Assembly (NCBI GenBank): GCA_902476765.1 | Contig: CABSEJ010000009.1 | Coordinates: 1 to 42,560 of the forward strand | Direction of reading: 5' to 3' | Source of the DNA: an uncultured Blautia sp. | Lineage (GTDB): Bacteria > Bacillota > Clostridia > Lachnospirales > Lachnospiraceae | Length of the DNA stretch: 42,560 nucleotides | In this document: in pieces, positions 24,467 through 33,095 of the stretch | Layout: each line of letters starts with the position of its first letter | Position numbering within the stretch: the first letter of the stretch is position 1 | Position numbers and translations under genes: made by a program | The notes under the pieces: model-generated | What the model saw: the letters and a program-made list of their open reading frames with translations, nothing else | What the model was told of the DNA's origin: nothing | Database searches by the model: none

Positions 24467-26101
24467 ATGGAAGAAATAAAGTTGCTGGATTGTACGCTGC
24501 GGGACGGCGGGTATATCAATGACTGGAAATTCGGAGAAAAAACCATAAAAAGCATAATAGCCAGATTACAGCAGGCTAACACAGACTATATTGAAGTGGG
24601 CTTTTTAAGAAATTGTGAATACCGCAAAAACAGAACGCTGTTTAACAATATCCGGGAAATGAAAACCATGCTTCCAGCCAAAAAGGGCAACACCGGCTAT
24701 ATTGCTATGGCCCTGCACAGCCAGTATGACGTGGAAAAGCTGGAAGAAAACGACCATACCATTGACGGAATCCGGGTGACCTTTCACGATTATGACCAGG
24801 ATGAGGGGCTGGCTTTTTGCAAACGGGTAAAGGAAAAAGGATATCCTGTTTTTGTCAATCCTATCAATATTATGGGGTACTCAGATGAAATGCTGCTGTC
24901 TCTGCTGAAAAAGGTAAATCAGCTAAAGCCCTATGGTTTTTCTATTGTAGATACCTTTGGGTCTATGACGAAAAACGAGCTGGTAAGAATTTATTCTCTC
25001 TGTGAAAATAACCTGGACGAGGAAATCCTGCTGGGATTACACCTGCACGAAAATATGGCCCAGTCTTTCCTGCTGGCCCAGTCCTTCCTGGAAATACGCA
25101 GACAGAGCCGCCGCTGTATCCTGGATGCCTCTTTAAACGGTATGGGAAGAGTGCCCGGTAATCTTTGCATAGAGCTGATTATGGATTACCTGAACCGGAA
25201 TTTCGGAAAGGCTTATGATTTAGACCCTGTTTTAGATGCCATAGAAGAGCATATCACCCCAATTAAGGAAAAGGAGAGCTGGGGCTACCAGGCAGAATAC
25301 TTTTTATCTGCTAAGCATAACCTCCACCGGAATTATGCGGAATTTCTCCTGTCCAAAGGAACCTTGTCCTCCAGAGACATGCACTGTCTGCTGCAGCAGA
25401 TTCCCCTGGAAAAGAAAAGTGCCTTTGACAAGGAATTTATCCAAGAGCTGTATAACCGCTATGAAGACGCCAGGGTAGCGGACCGGGAATCTCTGGAAGA
25501 AATAAAAGACCTTCTTTCCCAGGGAATGCCGGTGCTTTTGGCCCCCGGAAAAAGCCTGGAAAAGCAATGGGACCAGATAGAAAAATATATGGAGCATCAC
25601 AAAGGAATCCCCATTTCCGTCAATTTCTACTTTGACAGACAAAAAGAGGGATATGCCTTTTTCAGTAATGCAAAGCGATTCCAGGAATATGGTCCGGCAG
25701 AAAATCCTGCAGTCCGGAAAATCCTTACCTCTAATATGGGAAAAGGTATCCGAGAAGGAGATTTGCTTGTAAATTATCAGCGGCTGAAGCCCTTGGGGGA
25801 GGCAGAGCCAAACGGAGGAATCCTGCTGCTTCGTCTGCTGGCCCTTCTGGGGATAAAAGAAGCGGCTTTAGCCGGATTTGACGGTTATCAAAAGGGGGAA
25901 GAAAATTATTTGCCAGGATACTTCGGCAAATTCGGAGCCGCCCGGGAAGGAAATAATAAAGAAATTGCAGAGGAACTGCAAAGGCTGGGAGAGAAAATCC
26001 GGCTTACCTTTCTTACTCCTTCCCTGTATCAGGGGTATATGCCTGCTCAGACTGAGGAGGGATGGATTTTTCCAGGTCAAAGAAAACAGGAGGGATTTTA
26101 G
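24467..26101 (+). CDS. DRE-TIM metal-dependent aldolase fused to a C-terminal glycan-cluster domain
   Basis: 544 residues. Residues 1-270 form a DRE-TIM barrel like 4-hydroxy-2-oxovalerate aldolase: LLDCTLRDGGY with Arg12 and metal ligand Asp13, IEVGFL, metal ligands His192 and His194 (LHLHENMAQ) and the loop NGMGRVPGN (224-232). These enzymes join or split pyruvate and an aldehyde. Residues 350-544 are a separate alpha/beta domain starting with VLLAPGKSL and including AGFDGYQ, which resembles MptE/DUF115-like domains. The next gene is a KdsC-like phosphatase that starts one base after the stop. In this setting the barrel probably makes or trims an ulosonic acid, an inference. Confidence 0.82.
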   Translation: MEEIKLLDCTLRDGGYINDWKFGEKTIKSIIARLQQANTDYIEVGFLRNCEYRKNRTLFNNIREMKTMLPAKKGNTGYIAMALHSQYDVEKLEENDHTIDGIRVTFHDYDQDEGLAFCKRVKEKGYPVFVNPINIMGYSDEMLLSLLKKVNQLKPYGFSIVDTFGSMTKNELVRIYSLCENNLDEEILLGLHLHENMAQSFLLAQSFLEIRRQSRRCILDASLNGMGRVPGNLCIELIMDYLNRNFGKAYDLDPVLDAIEEHITPIKEKESWGYQAEYFLSAKHNLHRNYAEFLLSKGTLSSRDMHCLLQQIPLEKKSAFDKEFIQELYNRYEDARVADRESLEEIKDLLSQGMPVLLAPGKSLEKQWDQIEKYMEHHKGIPISVNFYFDRQKEGYAFFSNAKRFQEYGPAENPAVRKILTSNMGKGIREGDLLVNYQRLKPLGEAEPNGGILLLRLLALLGIKEAALAGFDGYQKGEENYLPGYFGKFGAAREGNNKEIAEELQRLGEKIRLTFLTPSLYQGYMPAQTEEGWIFPGQRKQEGF

Positions 26102-26641
26102 ATGAGAAAGGAAGGGAATTTTCCAGAGGAAGGAATATGGAACCAAATCCGCTATCTGGTTCTGGATGTGGACGGTACCATGACCGATGGAGGCGTATAT
26201 CTGGATTCTCAGGGACAGGAATCGAAAAAATTTTCTATTAAAGACGGGGCTGCTATTCTTCTGGCCCGGCAGGCGGGGATTGAAACAATGATTCTGACAG
26301 GGCGGGAGAGCATGTGTGTCACAAAAAGAGCCCAGGAGCTTGAGATTCCCTATGTATTTCAGAATGTAAAGCACAAAGGTGATTTTATCCGGGATTTTTT
26401 TTCTAAAGAAGGCAGACGACTTCAAGAGGCAGCCTACCTGGGAGATGATTTCAATGACCTGCCGGCCATGAGACTTACAGGAATTTCTGCCTGTCCTAAA
26501 GATGCAGCCAGGGAGGTTAGAGATTTCTGCTCCCTGGTGCTTTCCGCCAAAGGAGGACAAGGGGCGGTTCGGGAATTGGTAGAGCTGATACTTAGAAAAA
26601 GAGGAGTCTTGCAAGACTGCGCCCACAAGCTATGGGGCTAG
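26102..26641 (+). CDS. KdsC-like HAD phosphatase (ulosonate-phosphate phosphatase)
   Basis: 179 residues, the length of KdsC. HAD motif I is LDVDGTMTDG (Asp22, Asp24), followed by FSIKDGA, motif II TGR (66-68), GDDFNDL (114-120) and the C-terminal GGQGAVRE that reaches into the neighbour subunit's active site in the KdsC tetramer. KdsC removes the phosphate from Kdo-8-phosphate, and close relatives act on KDN or sialic acid 9-phosphates. AGGAGGG overlaps the end of the aldolase gene. Together with the KdsB-like gene it marks a CMP-ulosonate branch in the operon. The exact sugar is unknown. Confidence 0.87.
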   Translation: MRKEGNFPEEGIWNQIRYLVLDVDGTMTDGGVYLDSQGQESKKFSIKDGAAILLARQAGIETMILTGRESMCVTKRAQELEIPYVFQNVKHKGDFIRDFFSKEGRRLQEAAYLGDDFNDLPAMRLTGISACPKDAAREVRDFCSLVLSAKGGQGAVRELVELILRKRGVLQDCAHKLWG

Positions 26642-26656
26642 AAGGGAGACAGGACA

Positions 26657-29341
26657 ATGAAGGATTGGCTGTATGAAAAAATAGCCAGAAAAAACCAACG
26701 GATACAGAAGGAATATGAAAGATATGTACAGGGACATTTAGGAGAACACAGAAAAAAACGATGGAAGCATTGGCTGGTGCTGCTGGCTTTGTCCTGGAAA
26801 TACCGGGACAGTCAGATGAACCGGATACACACCATATCCCTGATAAAACAGAAAGATGACTGGGCCAAAATCCGTATGGAGCGGATTCCCGGCGCTGTAT
26901 GCTATAACCTTTATGTATCCCAGGACGGCATACATTATCGTTTTCTGGAAAAAAGCCCAAAGCCGGTTTATATCGTAAAGGGGCTGAAAAAAGAACAGCT
27001 TTATTTTTACAAGTTTAAGGTTACTTTAGACGGCAGCAGGTACAGTGATTTTTCTCAGGTACTTACTGTATCTACAGCGAAAAACCAGGAGCTTTTCTTT
27101 ATGGAAAGGCTGACCCTGGCAGACGAGGGTTCAGGGTCTCTTCAAAATAAAAATACAGAAAAAAAGAAAAGATCCTCCCTGCCCTCTAAGACCAGTATTC
27201 GAGGAATTCCCAGGCCTCACGGAGGAGTGGAGTTGTCCTGGGATTCTATTCCCCGGGCCCTCCACTATAATCTGTACCGGGCAGAAGAAGGCCGGCCCTA
27301 TGCCTTTTTGACCCAGACTGCAAAAAATCAGTATGAGGATAAACAAGCGGCTGCCGGAACCCAGTGCAGCTACAAACTGAAGTACACGCTGGACGGAAAA
27401 AAGTATCAGGAATATCCTCATATCCTGAATTTAAAAATCCCCGGACAGCCCTATGAAAACGGAAACAGCGGAAGACTTTATGAAAAAGGTGCTGAGTCCC
27501 AGGCTTCTAACCGTATCTCTCCCATGCATTTGGCCAAAAGTCTTATGTCCTATGATGTGATTTCCTTTGATGTATTTGATACCCTTTTATTCCGGCCTTT
27601 TTCCCGTCCCTCAGACCTTTTTATTCTTCTGGGACAGGAGCTGGACATTATGGATTTTACGGAAATCCGTCTGAATGCTGAGGAGGAGGCCAGAAGGGAA
27701 AACCAGCTTTTAAGAGGCAACCGGGAGGTAACCTTAGAAGAAATCTACCGGCTGGTTTCCCAGGAAACCGGAACAGAGGAAGAGAAAGCTGCTGCCCTGG
27801 AATTTTCTCTGGAGAAAAAACTGTGCTATGCCAATCCTTATATGTTGGAGGTATTCCGACTGCTAAAGGGCCAAAATAAGACATTGGCAGCTGTGTCCGA
27901 CATGTATTTGCCGGGAGAGCTGGTGACAGAGCTTTTGGCTGCCCAGGGCTATGAAGGATTTGATGGGGTTTTCGTTTCCTGTGACTATAATTGCTCCAAA
28001 AGGGACGGAGGGCTTTTCCATGTATTAAAAGAAAAGTATAAGGGAAAGAAAATTGTCCATATCGGAGATAATCCCAAAGCTGATATAGAGGAAGCAAAAA
28101 AGAATCAGATTGCAGCCAGGTATTATGAAAACGTGAATACAGCGGGAGGAGAGTTTCGGGCTAAGGATATGTCACGGCTGACCGGCTCTGCCTATCAGGG
28201 TATTGTAAATGCCTGGCTTCACGGAGGAAGTCATCAGTACAGTCCTTACTATGAAGTAGGGTTTGTCTATACCGGTCTGTATGTCATGGGCTTCTGCCAG
28301 TGGCTTTATCGCCGGGTACGGGAATGCCATATTGATAAAATCCTGTTTTTGGCCAGGGAGGGGGATTTATACCAAAAAGTATTTCGGGAAATGCATCCGG
28401 AAGTCTCTACAGAGTATGTCCTTTGGTCTAGAATCGCTGTGGCCAAAACCATTGTAGGAAAAAACAGGCATCCCTATCTGCTGCAGCTTGTCCATCATAA
28501 AGCCAACGCACTTTATAAATCGAAAGTGGGAACCTTGTTTGAAAGAATCGGCATCGGGGAGTTAAAAAAATATTTGCCCCAGTACCGTATCAAAGAAGAA
28601 GAGTTTCTCACGCCCTCCAACGAAAAGGTGGTGCGGCAGCTTCTTATCCAGCACTGGCAGGAGCTGGAGGCCTGCTATGACAAGGACGGACGCTATATCC
28701 GGCAATATCTGACTAATAAGGTAGGACAGGCCAAAAGAGTGGCCGTAGTAGACGTAGGCTGGTCCGGAAACAATGTTCTGCAGGTAAAATATCTTCTGGA
28801 AAAAGACTGGAACATGGACTGCCAGGCTTTCTGCTTCCTTGCGGCGGCCAGAAATGTAAATGATACCTATATGGCAGGGATGATGCAGCAGGGGCAGGTA
28901 GAAACCTATATTTTCTCTAACCTGGACAATAAAGGACTTCATGATGCCCATCAGAAAGAAAATAACAAACTGAATTCTTTTTTCTTTGAGCTGCTTACCC
29001 AATCCTGTACCCCTACTTTTCTGGGGTTTTCCTCAAAGGGTGAATTTCTCTACGATATTCCGGAGGTGGAAAATTATGAGCACAACCGGAAGCTTCATCA
29101 GGGAGCCCTGGATTTTGTCCGGGAATACAAAAAAAGATTTCAGGATTTTCCCTATATGCTGGATATTTCCGGCCACGACGCCTACATGCCTTTTCAGTAT
29201 TTTTCCAGAAATCTGCTGTGGCTGAAAAAATATTTTGGGGATTATATTTTTGGCCGGGATTTATTTGCCACTCAGGAAAAGGCAGTTATGGAATCCGTGG
29301 AGCAAGTTATGAAAAAGGCAAATCTATGGGAGGAGACGTGA
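26657..29341 (+). CDS. COG5610-type HAD protein with two N-terminal fibronectin-III-like domains
   Basis: 894 residues. Two beta-sandwich domains with fibronectin-III character come first (about 55-140, WAKIRMERIPGAVCYNLYVS...; and 175-262, VELSWDSIPRALHYNLYRA...). A HAD domain starts near 296 (SFDVFDTLLFRPF, AVSDMYLP, HIGDNPKADI), and the C-terminal partner domain (about 515-880) has YSPYYEVGFVYTGLYVMGFCQWL, AREGDLY, VVDVGWSGNN and HQKENNKLNSFFFELL. No signal peptide is present, so the fibronectin-like domains face the cytosol, where they may bind glycan or another operon enzyme. It is a paralogue of the 675-residue protein. AGGACA precedes the ATG weakly. Confidence 0.8.
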   Translation: MKDWLYEKIARKNQRIQKEYERYVQGHLGEHRKKRWKHWLVLLALSWKYRDSQMNRIHTISLIKQKDDWAKIRMERIPGAVCYNLYVSQDGIHYRFLEKSPKPVYIVKGLKKEQLYFYKFKVTLDGSRYSDFSQVLTVSTAKNQELFFMERLTLADEGSGSLQNKNTEKKKRSSLPSKTSIRGIPRPHGGVELSWDSIPRALHYNLYRAEEGRPYAFLTQTAKNQYEDKQAAAGTQCSYKLKYTLDGKKYQEYPHILNLKIPGQPYENGNSGRLYEKGAESQASNRISPMHLAKSLMSYDVISFDVFDTLLFRPFSRPSDLFILLGQELDIMDFTEIRLNAEEEARRENQLLRGNREVTLEEIYRLVSQETGTEEEKAAALEFSLEKKLCYANPYMLEVFRLLKGQNKTLAAVSDMYLPGELVTELLAAQGYEGFDGVFVSCDYNCSKRDGGLFHVLKEKYKGKKIVHIGDNPKADIEEAKKNQIAARYYENVNTAGGEFRAKDMSRLTGSAYQGIVNAWLHGGSHQYSPYYEVGFVYTGLYVMGFCQWLYRRVRECHIDKILFLAREGDLYQKVFREMHPEVSTEYVLWSRIAVAKTIVGKNRHPYLLQLVHHKANALYKSKVGTLFERIGIGELKKYLPQYRIKEEEFLTPSNEKVVRQLLIQHWQELEACYDKDGRYIRQYLTNKVGQAKRVAVVDVGWSGNNVLQVKYLLEKDWNMDCQAFCFLAAARNVNDTYMAGMMQQGQVETYIFSNLDNKGLHDAHQKENNKLNSFFFELLTQSCTPTFLGFSSKGEFLYDIPEVENYEHNRKLHQGALDFVREYKKRFQDFPYMLDISGHDAYMPFQYFSRNLLWLKKYFGDYIFGRDLFATQEKAVMESVEQVMKKANLWEET

Positions 29342-30948
29342 TGATTCTATACCAGGCATTATCATCTTATCAGATTTTAGAATGTATGATTCACAGACAA
29401 GTCTTTCACAAAGAGGAAAAATGCGTACTGCTTTTGGGAACCTTTATTACAGAAAGAATGCCTCAGTACCAGGAAATCCGCACCAGAGGATTTTTTCAGG
29501 AAATCTATCTTTTCCCCTTTGGAGGCTACAAGGGCAGCGAGAAAGAAATACTGGAAAAAGTAGAGCAGGAATTAAAACGGGTTCTTCCCTATGACATCCG
29601 GGAGTTTCAGGAAATTCTGGCGGCAGGTATCCATACCTATCTGGAAATGTATCTGTTGGCACAAGGAATTCCCTTCTCCATGTTTGAAGACGGAAGCGGA
29701 GCACTAAGCCGTCCGGAAATTCTGGGAGAAATCCATAGAAAAAGCGCACCTGCCCGCTATGCACTGATAGAAAAATATGGTCTGTATCGGCATGCCAGTC
29801 CTCTGATACAGAAAAAATACTGTGATTTTAAAGCGCAGGTACCAGGATTCTTTGATGAAAAAGCTGTGGATTTCCAGGTTCTGGAAGAATTTTACAGACT
29901 TTCCCCCTCTTTACAAAAGGAAATCCGAAAGCTGTTCGGTCTGCCTTTCCTGGAAGGAGGCAAGTCCAAGGTACTGCTTTTAACCCAGCAGTTTGCCAAT
30001 CTGGGACAATTATCCTTGGAAGGGCAGAAGGAAATTTATACGCATTTATTCCACTATTATCTGAAAGAGGAGCAGGTACTGATAAAACCTCATCCGGATG
30101 ACATATTGTACTATACTCAAATGTTTCCCAAAGCCAGTGTGATTCCGGGAAGTTTTCCTTCAGAGCTGCTTCCTCTGGTTTTTCGGGAGCTGCCCCAAAC
30201 CTTATGCACCGTCAGCTCCACTGGCGTAAATCAGATACAGGGAGAATTTCCGAAGCATCTTTTCTTTCATGCCCTTTATGAGGAAAGCTATATCATGGAT
30301 GCCTGCTACTATATGGCCCTCCGTCTGGCTGCTGCTTTAGGAGCCGGCGGCATTCTGGAACGGGGAGCCAATCCTATTCAATTAGAAAATCTTATGACAG
30401 TCGGAGATGCTCCGGTCTCAAAGCTTCAGATGGTGAAAACTTCCCAGGATTCCCAGACACAGGCTTTATGCATCCGGGATGACTTTACTTCAACAGCAGC
30501 GAAAGAAAAAGAAGGCCAAGAAGGAGCTGAGACTGATTTTTTAGCCCAAACGACCGGAAAAAACAAGGAAAATGTTCTGGGCGTGCTATATCTGAATTCC
30601 AGGTATTGTTATTCTATGTATTCCTGGAAGGAAAAAGAAAAATTTCTTTCCATGGTTCCCATTGTGGTCTGTATGGAGCAAGGCAGAAAGCATACCATGT
30701 ATTTCCAGACAGAAAAGGAAGAGGTGAAAAGGATGGCAAAGGATTTTACGGAGACTTATGTTTTTCCAGACGGAGCGGACAGCATATCCATTGAAAAGCT
30801 TACTGATGAGCAAATGGAAATAGAAATGCTGAAAGGAATTCTGAAAGCCACGGAAAAACGGCTTTTGGAATACATTGAAGCAGAAAAAGAACTACGCCGG
30901 GAGCTGAGCCTATATAAGGACAGAGAGGAGAATTTATGGAAATCATAG
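29341..30948 (+). CDS. Sialyltransferase-like glycosyltransferase (CMP-ulosonate type, GT38/52-related)
   Basis: 535 residues. The pattern matches bacterial GT-B sialyl/polysialyltransferases: an acidic-Gly motif EDG (116-118), the HP motif KPHPDD (249-254), PSELLPLV and a paired serine SS (292-293). These enzymes use CMP-activated nonulosonic acids or Kdo. A C-terminal coiled coil spans about residues 485-530 (Glu/Lys/Leu-rich). The ATG at 29341 overlaps the previous TGA by one base and has GGGAGGAG upstream; longer in-frame starts at 29218 and after would overlap the HAD gene. A KdsB-like CMP transferase follows, overlapping by 13 bp, which fits a donor-maker/donor-user pair. Family placement is by motif only. 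Confidence 0.68.
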   Translation: MILYQALSSYQILECMIHRQVFHKEEKCVLLLGTFITERMPQYQEIRTRGFFQEIYLFPFGGYKGSEKEILEKVEQELKRVLPYDIREFQEILAAGIHTYLEMYLLAQGIPFSMFEDGSGALSRPEILGEIHRKSAPARYALIEKYGLYRHASPLIQKKYCDFKAQVPGFFDEKAVDFQVLEEFYRLSPSLQKEIRKLFGLPFLEGGKSKVLLLTQQFANLGQLSLEGQKEIYTHLFHYYLKEEQVLIKPHPDDILYYTQMFPKASVIPGSFPSELLPLVFRELPQTLCTVSSTGVNQIQGEFPKHLFFHALYEESYIMDACYYMALRLAAALGAGGILERGANPIQLENLMTVGDAPVSKLQMVKTSQDSQTQALCIRDDFTSTAAKEKEGQEGAETDFLAQTTGKNKENVLGVLYLNSRYCYSMYSWKEKEKFLSMVPIVVCMEQGRKHTMYFQTEKEEVKRMAKDFTETYVFPDGADSISIEKLTDEQMEIEMLKGILKATEKRLLEYIEAEKELRRELSLYKDREENLWKS

Positions 30949-31685
30949 GTGTTATCCCTGCCAGATACGGGTCTTCCCGGCTTCCGGGAAAACCTCTTCT
31001 TACTATTCGGGGAAAACCCATGGTCTGGTGGGTTTATCAAAGAGCAAAGAAGGCGGCAGGCCTTTCCCGGATTTATGTAGCCACAGACCACCGGGAAATT
31101 GAAAAGGCATGCCAAGACCTGGAAATACCGGTACTTATGACTTCGCCAGAGCACCGTTGTGGAGCAAACCGGATCTGGGAGGTTTCACAAAAAATACCAG
31201 GTGATTTTTATGTCCAGATTAACGGGGATGAACCCTTAATCTTGCCGGAAAACATTGAAGCCGCTATTCCCAATCCCGGTTTATGCCGCCGGATGGCCCG
31301 GGAAGAATACGGCACAAATATTATCACAGAGGTTTTACATCCGGCGGAGGCTTTAGATTCTTCTAACATCAAAGTGGTTTTTGACTGCCAAGGCCAGGCC
31401 CTATATATGTCCAGAACCCCTATTCCTTATCCTGCTGCCTCCTTGGAGGTTTGCTATTATAAGCATGTTGGGATTATCGGATACAGCAAAGAAATGCTGG
31501 ATTTTTATCAAAATTCCCAACCCGGTTTTTTAGAAAAAACAGAGGGAATTGACACCCTGCGTTTCCTTGACTACAGAAAGCCGTTGTTCCTCATACCGGT
31601 AAAAAAGGCCAATACTTTATCTGTAGACACAATAAAAGATTTGGAGGAAGTCCGAAAAAGAGTGGAAAATGCCGAACTTTGTTGA
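30936..31685 (+). CDS. KdsB-like CMP-ulosonate cytidylyltransferase
   Basis: 249 residues, the length of KdsB. The nucleotide-binding start is IPARYGSSRLPGKPL (Arg10, Lys19); NGDEPLI has the metal-binding Asp98; KHVGIIGYS and LSVDTIKDLE match the sugar-binding and second metal regions. The family activates Kdo, or 8-amino-Kdo, with CTP. Kdo is normally a Gram-negative LPS sugar, and nothing else here suggests an outer membrane, so a Kdo-like capsule sugar is more likely. GAGGAG precedes the ATG. It is the last gene of the glycan operon; the next pair starts after a 78-bp gap. Confidence 0.88.
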   Translation: MEIIGVIPARYGSSRLPGKPLLTIRGKPMVWWVYQRAKKAAGLSRIYVATDHREIEKACQDLEIPVLMTSPEHRCGANRIWEVSQKIPGDFYVQINGDEPLILPENIEAAIPNPGLCRRMAREEYGTNIITEVLHPAEALDSSNIKVVFDCQGQALYMSRTPIPYPAASLEVCYYKHVGIIGYSKEMLDFYQNSQPGFLEKTEGIDTLRFLDYRKPLFLIPVKKANTLSVDTIKDLEEVRKRVENAELC

Positions 31686-31763
31686 ATTTCTCCCCGTAAT
31701 GTGTTAAATTATCCATCAGAGACTATTGGTAAATTTTGGAAATTTAACATAGGGGGAATACAT

Positions 31764-33095
31764 ATGATACGGAAATACCAGGAACAGAATGTTTATGATG
31801 CCCTTATGGATAGGTTTAAGCTGTTATTTGAGGAATTTGACAATATTTATATTTCCTTTTCCGGAGGAAAAGACAGCGGCTTGCTTTTGGAGCTGGTGCT
31901 GGACTATAGGAATAAATATTATCCTCAAAAAACCATAGGAGTATTTCACCAGGATTTTGAAGCTCAATATACTGTCACCACGGAGTATATCGAACGCACC
32001 TTTGAACGAATCAAGGACCAGGTGGAGCCTTACTGGGTCTGTCTTCCTATGGCTACCAGGACGGCATTAAGCAGTTATGAAATGTTCTGGTACCCTTGGG
32101 ATGACAAAAAAGAAGAGCTGTGGGTTCGCCCCATGCCTCAGAAGGAATATGTGATAAATTTGCAAAACAATCCCATTCATACTTACCGTTACCGTATGCA
32201 CCAGGAGGATTTAGCCAAGCAGTTCGGACGATGGTACAGGGTGATACATGGCTCAAAAAAGACCGTATGCCTGTTGGGTATGCGGGCAGATGAGTCTCTA
32301 CAGAGATACAGCGGTTTTCTCAATAAAAAATATTGTTATCAGGGAGAGTGCTGGATAAGCAAGCAGTTTAAGGATGTGTGGTGCGCCTCCCCTCTCTATG
32401 ACTGGTCGGTCAATGATATTTGGCATGCATATGCTACCTTTCATTATGAGTACAATCAATTATATGATTTGTATTATAAAGCCGGATTAAAGCCATCCCA
32501 AATGCGGGTGGCCTCCCCTTTTAATGATTATTCTAAGGATTCCCTAAATCTTTACAGGGTCATTGACCCGGAAATATGGACTAAACTGGTTGGAAGAGTG
32601 CGAGGAGCGAATTTTGCCTCTATTTACGGCAGGACCAAGGCAATGGGATACCGGAACGTGTCCCTTCCTGAAGGTTATACCTGGAAATCCTATACTATGT
32701 TTTTGCTGGACACTTTGCCGGTACGGCTGCGGAATAATTATGTAAAAAAATTTAATACTTCTATTCAGTTCTGGCATGAGACAGGAGGCGGTCTTGATGA
32801 GGAGGCCATTACAGAGCTGGAGGAGCATGGTTACCAGATACGCCGCAACGGAGTATCCAATTATACCAGAAGTAAAAAGTCCCGTATTGTGTTTGTGGGA
32901 AAAATTCCTGATAACACAGATGACATTAAGTCTACCAAAGACATTCCCAGCTGGAAAAGAATGTGCTACTGCATATTGAAAAACGACCATACCTGCCGTT
33001 TCATGGGGTTCGGCCTTACCAGGCAGCAGCAGAAGCGGATTGACGTAATCCGGGAAAAATACAAAAGTATTGAGGAGATGGAGTATGGAGTTTAA
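31764..33095 (+). CDS. PAPS-reductase-family DUF3440 protein (IbrA/YbdN-like)
   Basis: 443 residues. The PP-loop SGGKDS is at 33-38, as in PAPS reductases and DndC, and the following region (about 140-330, MRADESLQRYSGFLNKKYC, CASPLYDWSVNDIWHAYA) fits the DUF3440 family typified by E. coli YbdN and IbrA. The start at 31764 has AGGGGG upstream; a longer reading from 31701 lacks one. The family adenylates or reduces an unknown substrate. IbrA of E. coli acts with IbrB as an activator of prophage genes, mechanism unknown. The IbrB-like gene follows with an 11-bp overlap, so the pair is a single unit, apparently not part of glycan synthesis. Confidence 0.83.
   Translation: MIRKYQEQNVYDALMDRFKLLFEEFDNIYISFSGGKDSGLLLELVLDYRNKYYPQKTIGVFHQDFEAQYTVTTEYIERTFERIKDQVEPYWVCLPMATRTALSSYEMFWYPWDDKKEELWVRPMPQKEYVINLQNNPIHTYRYRMHQEDLAKQFGRWYRVIHGSKKTVCLLGMRADESLQRYSGFLNKKYCYQGECWISKQFKDVWCASPLYDWSVNDIWHAYATFHYEYNQLYDLYYKAGLKPSQMRVASPFNDYSKDSLNLYRVIDPEIWTKLVGRVRGANFASIYGRTKAMGYRNVSLPEGYTWKSYTMFLLDTLPVRLRNNYVKKFNTSIQFWHETGGGLDEEAITELEEHGYQIRRNGVSNYTRSKKSRIVFVGKIPDNTDDIKSTKDIPSWKRMCYCILKNDHTCRFMGFGLTRQQQKRIDVIREKYKSIEEMEYGV

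Noticed and set aside
26102..31685. Lipopolysaccharide (Kdo) synthesis and a Gram-negative host
   Set aside because: KdsA, WaaA and lipid A genes are absent here, and all other genes, starts and ribosome binding sites fit a Firmicute.
17452..31685. Wzx/Wzy-dependent capsule cluster
   Set aside because: No flippase or polymerase gene is present; the ABC-2 permease and ATPase indicate ABC-dependent export.
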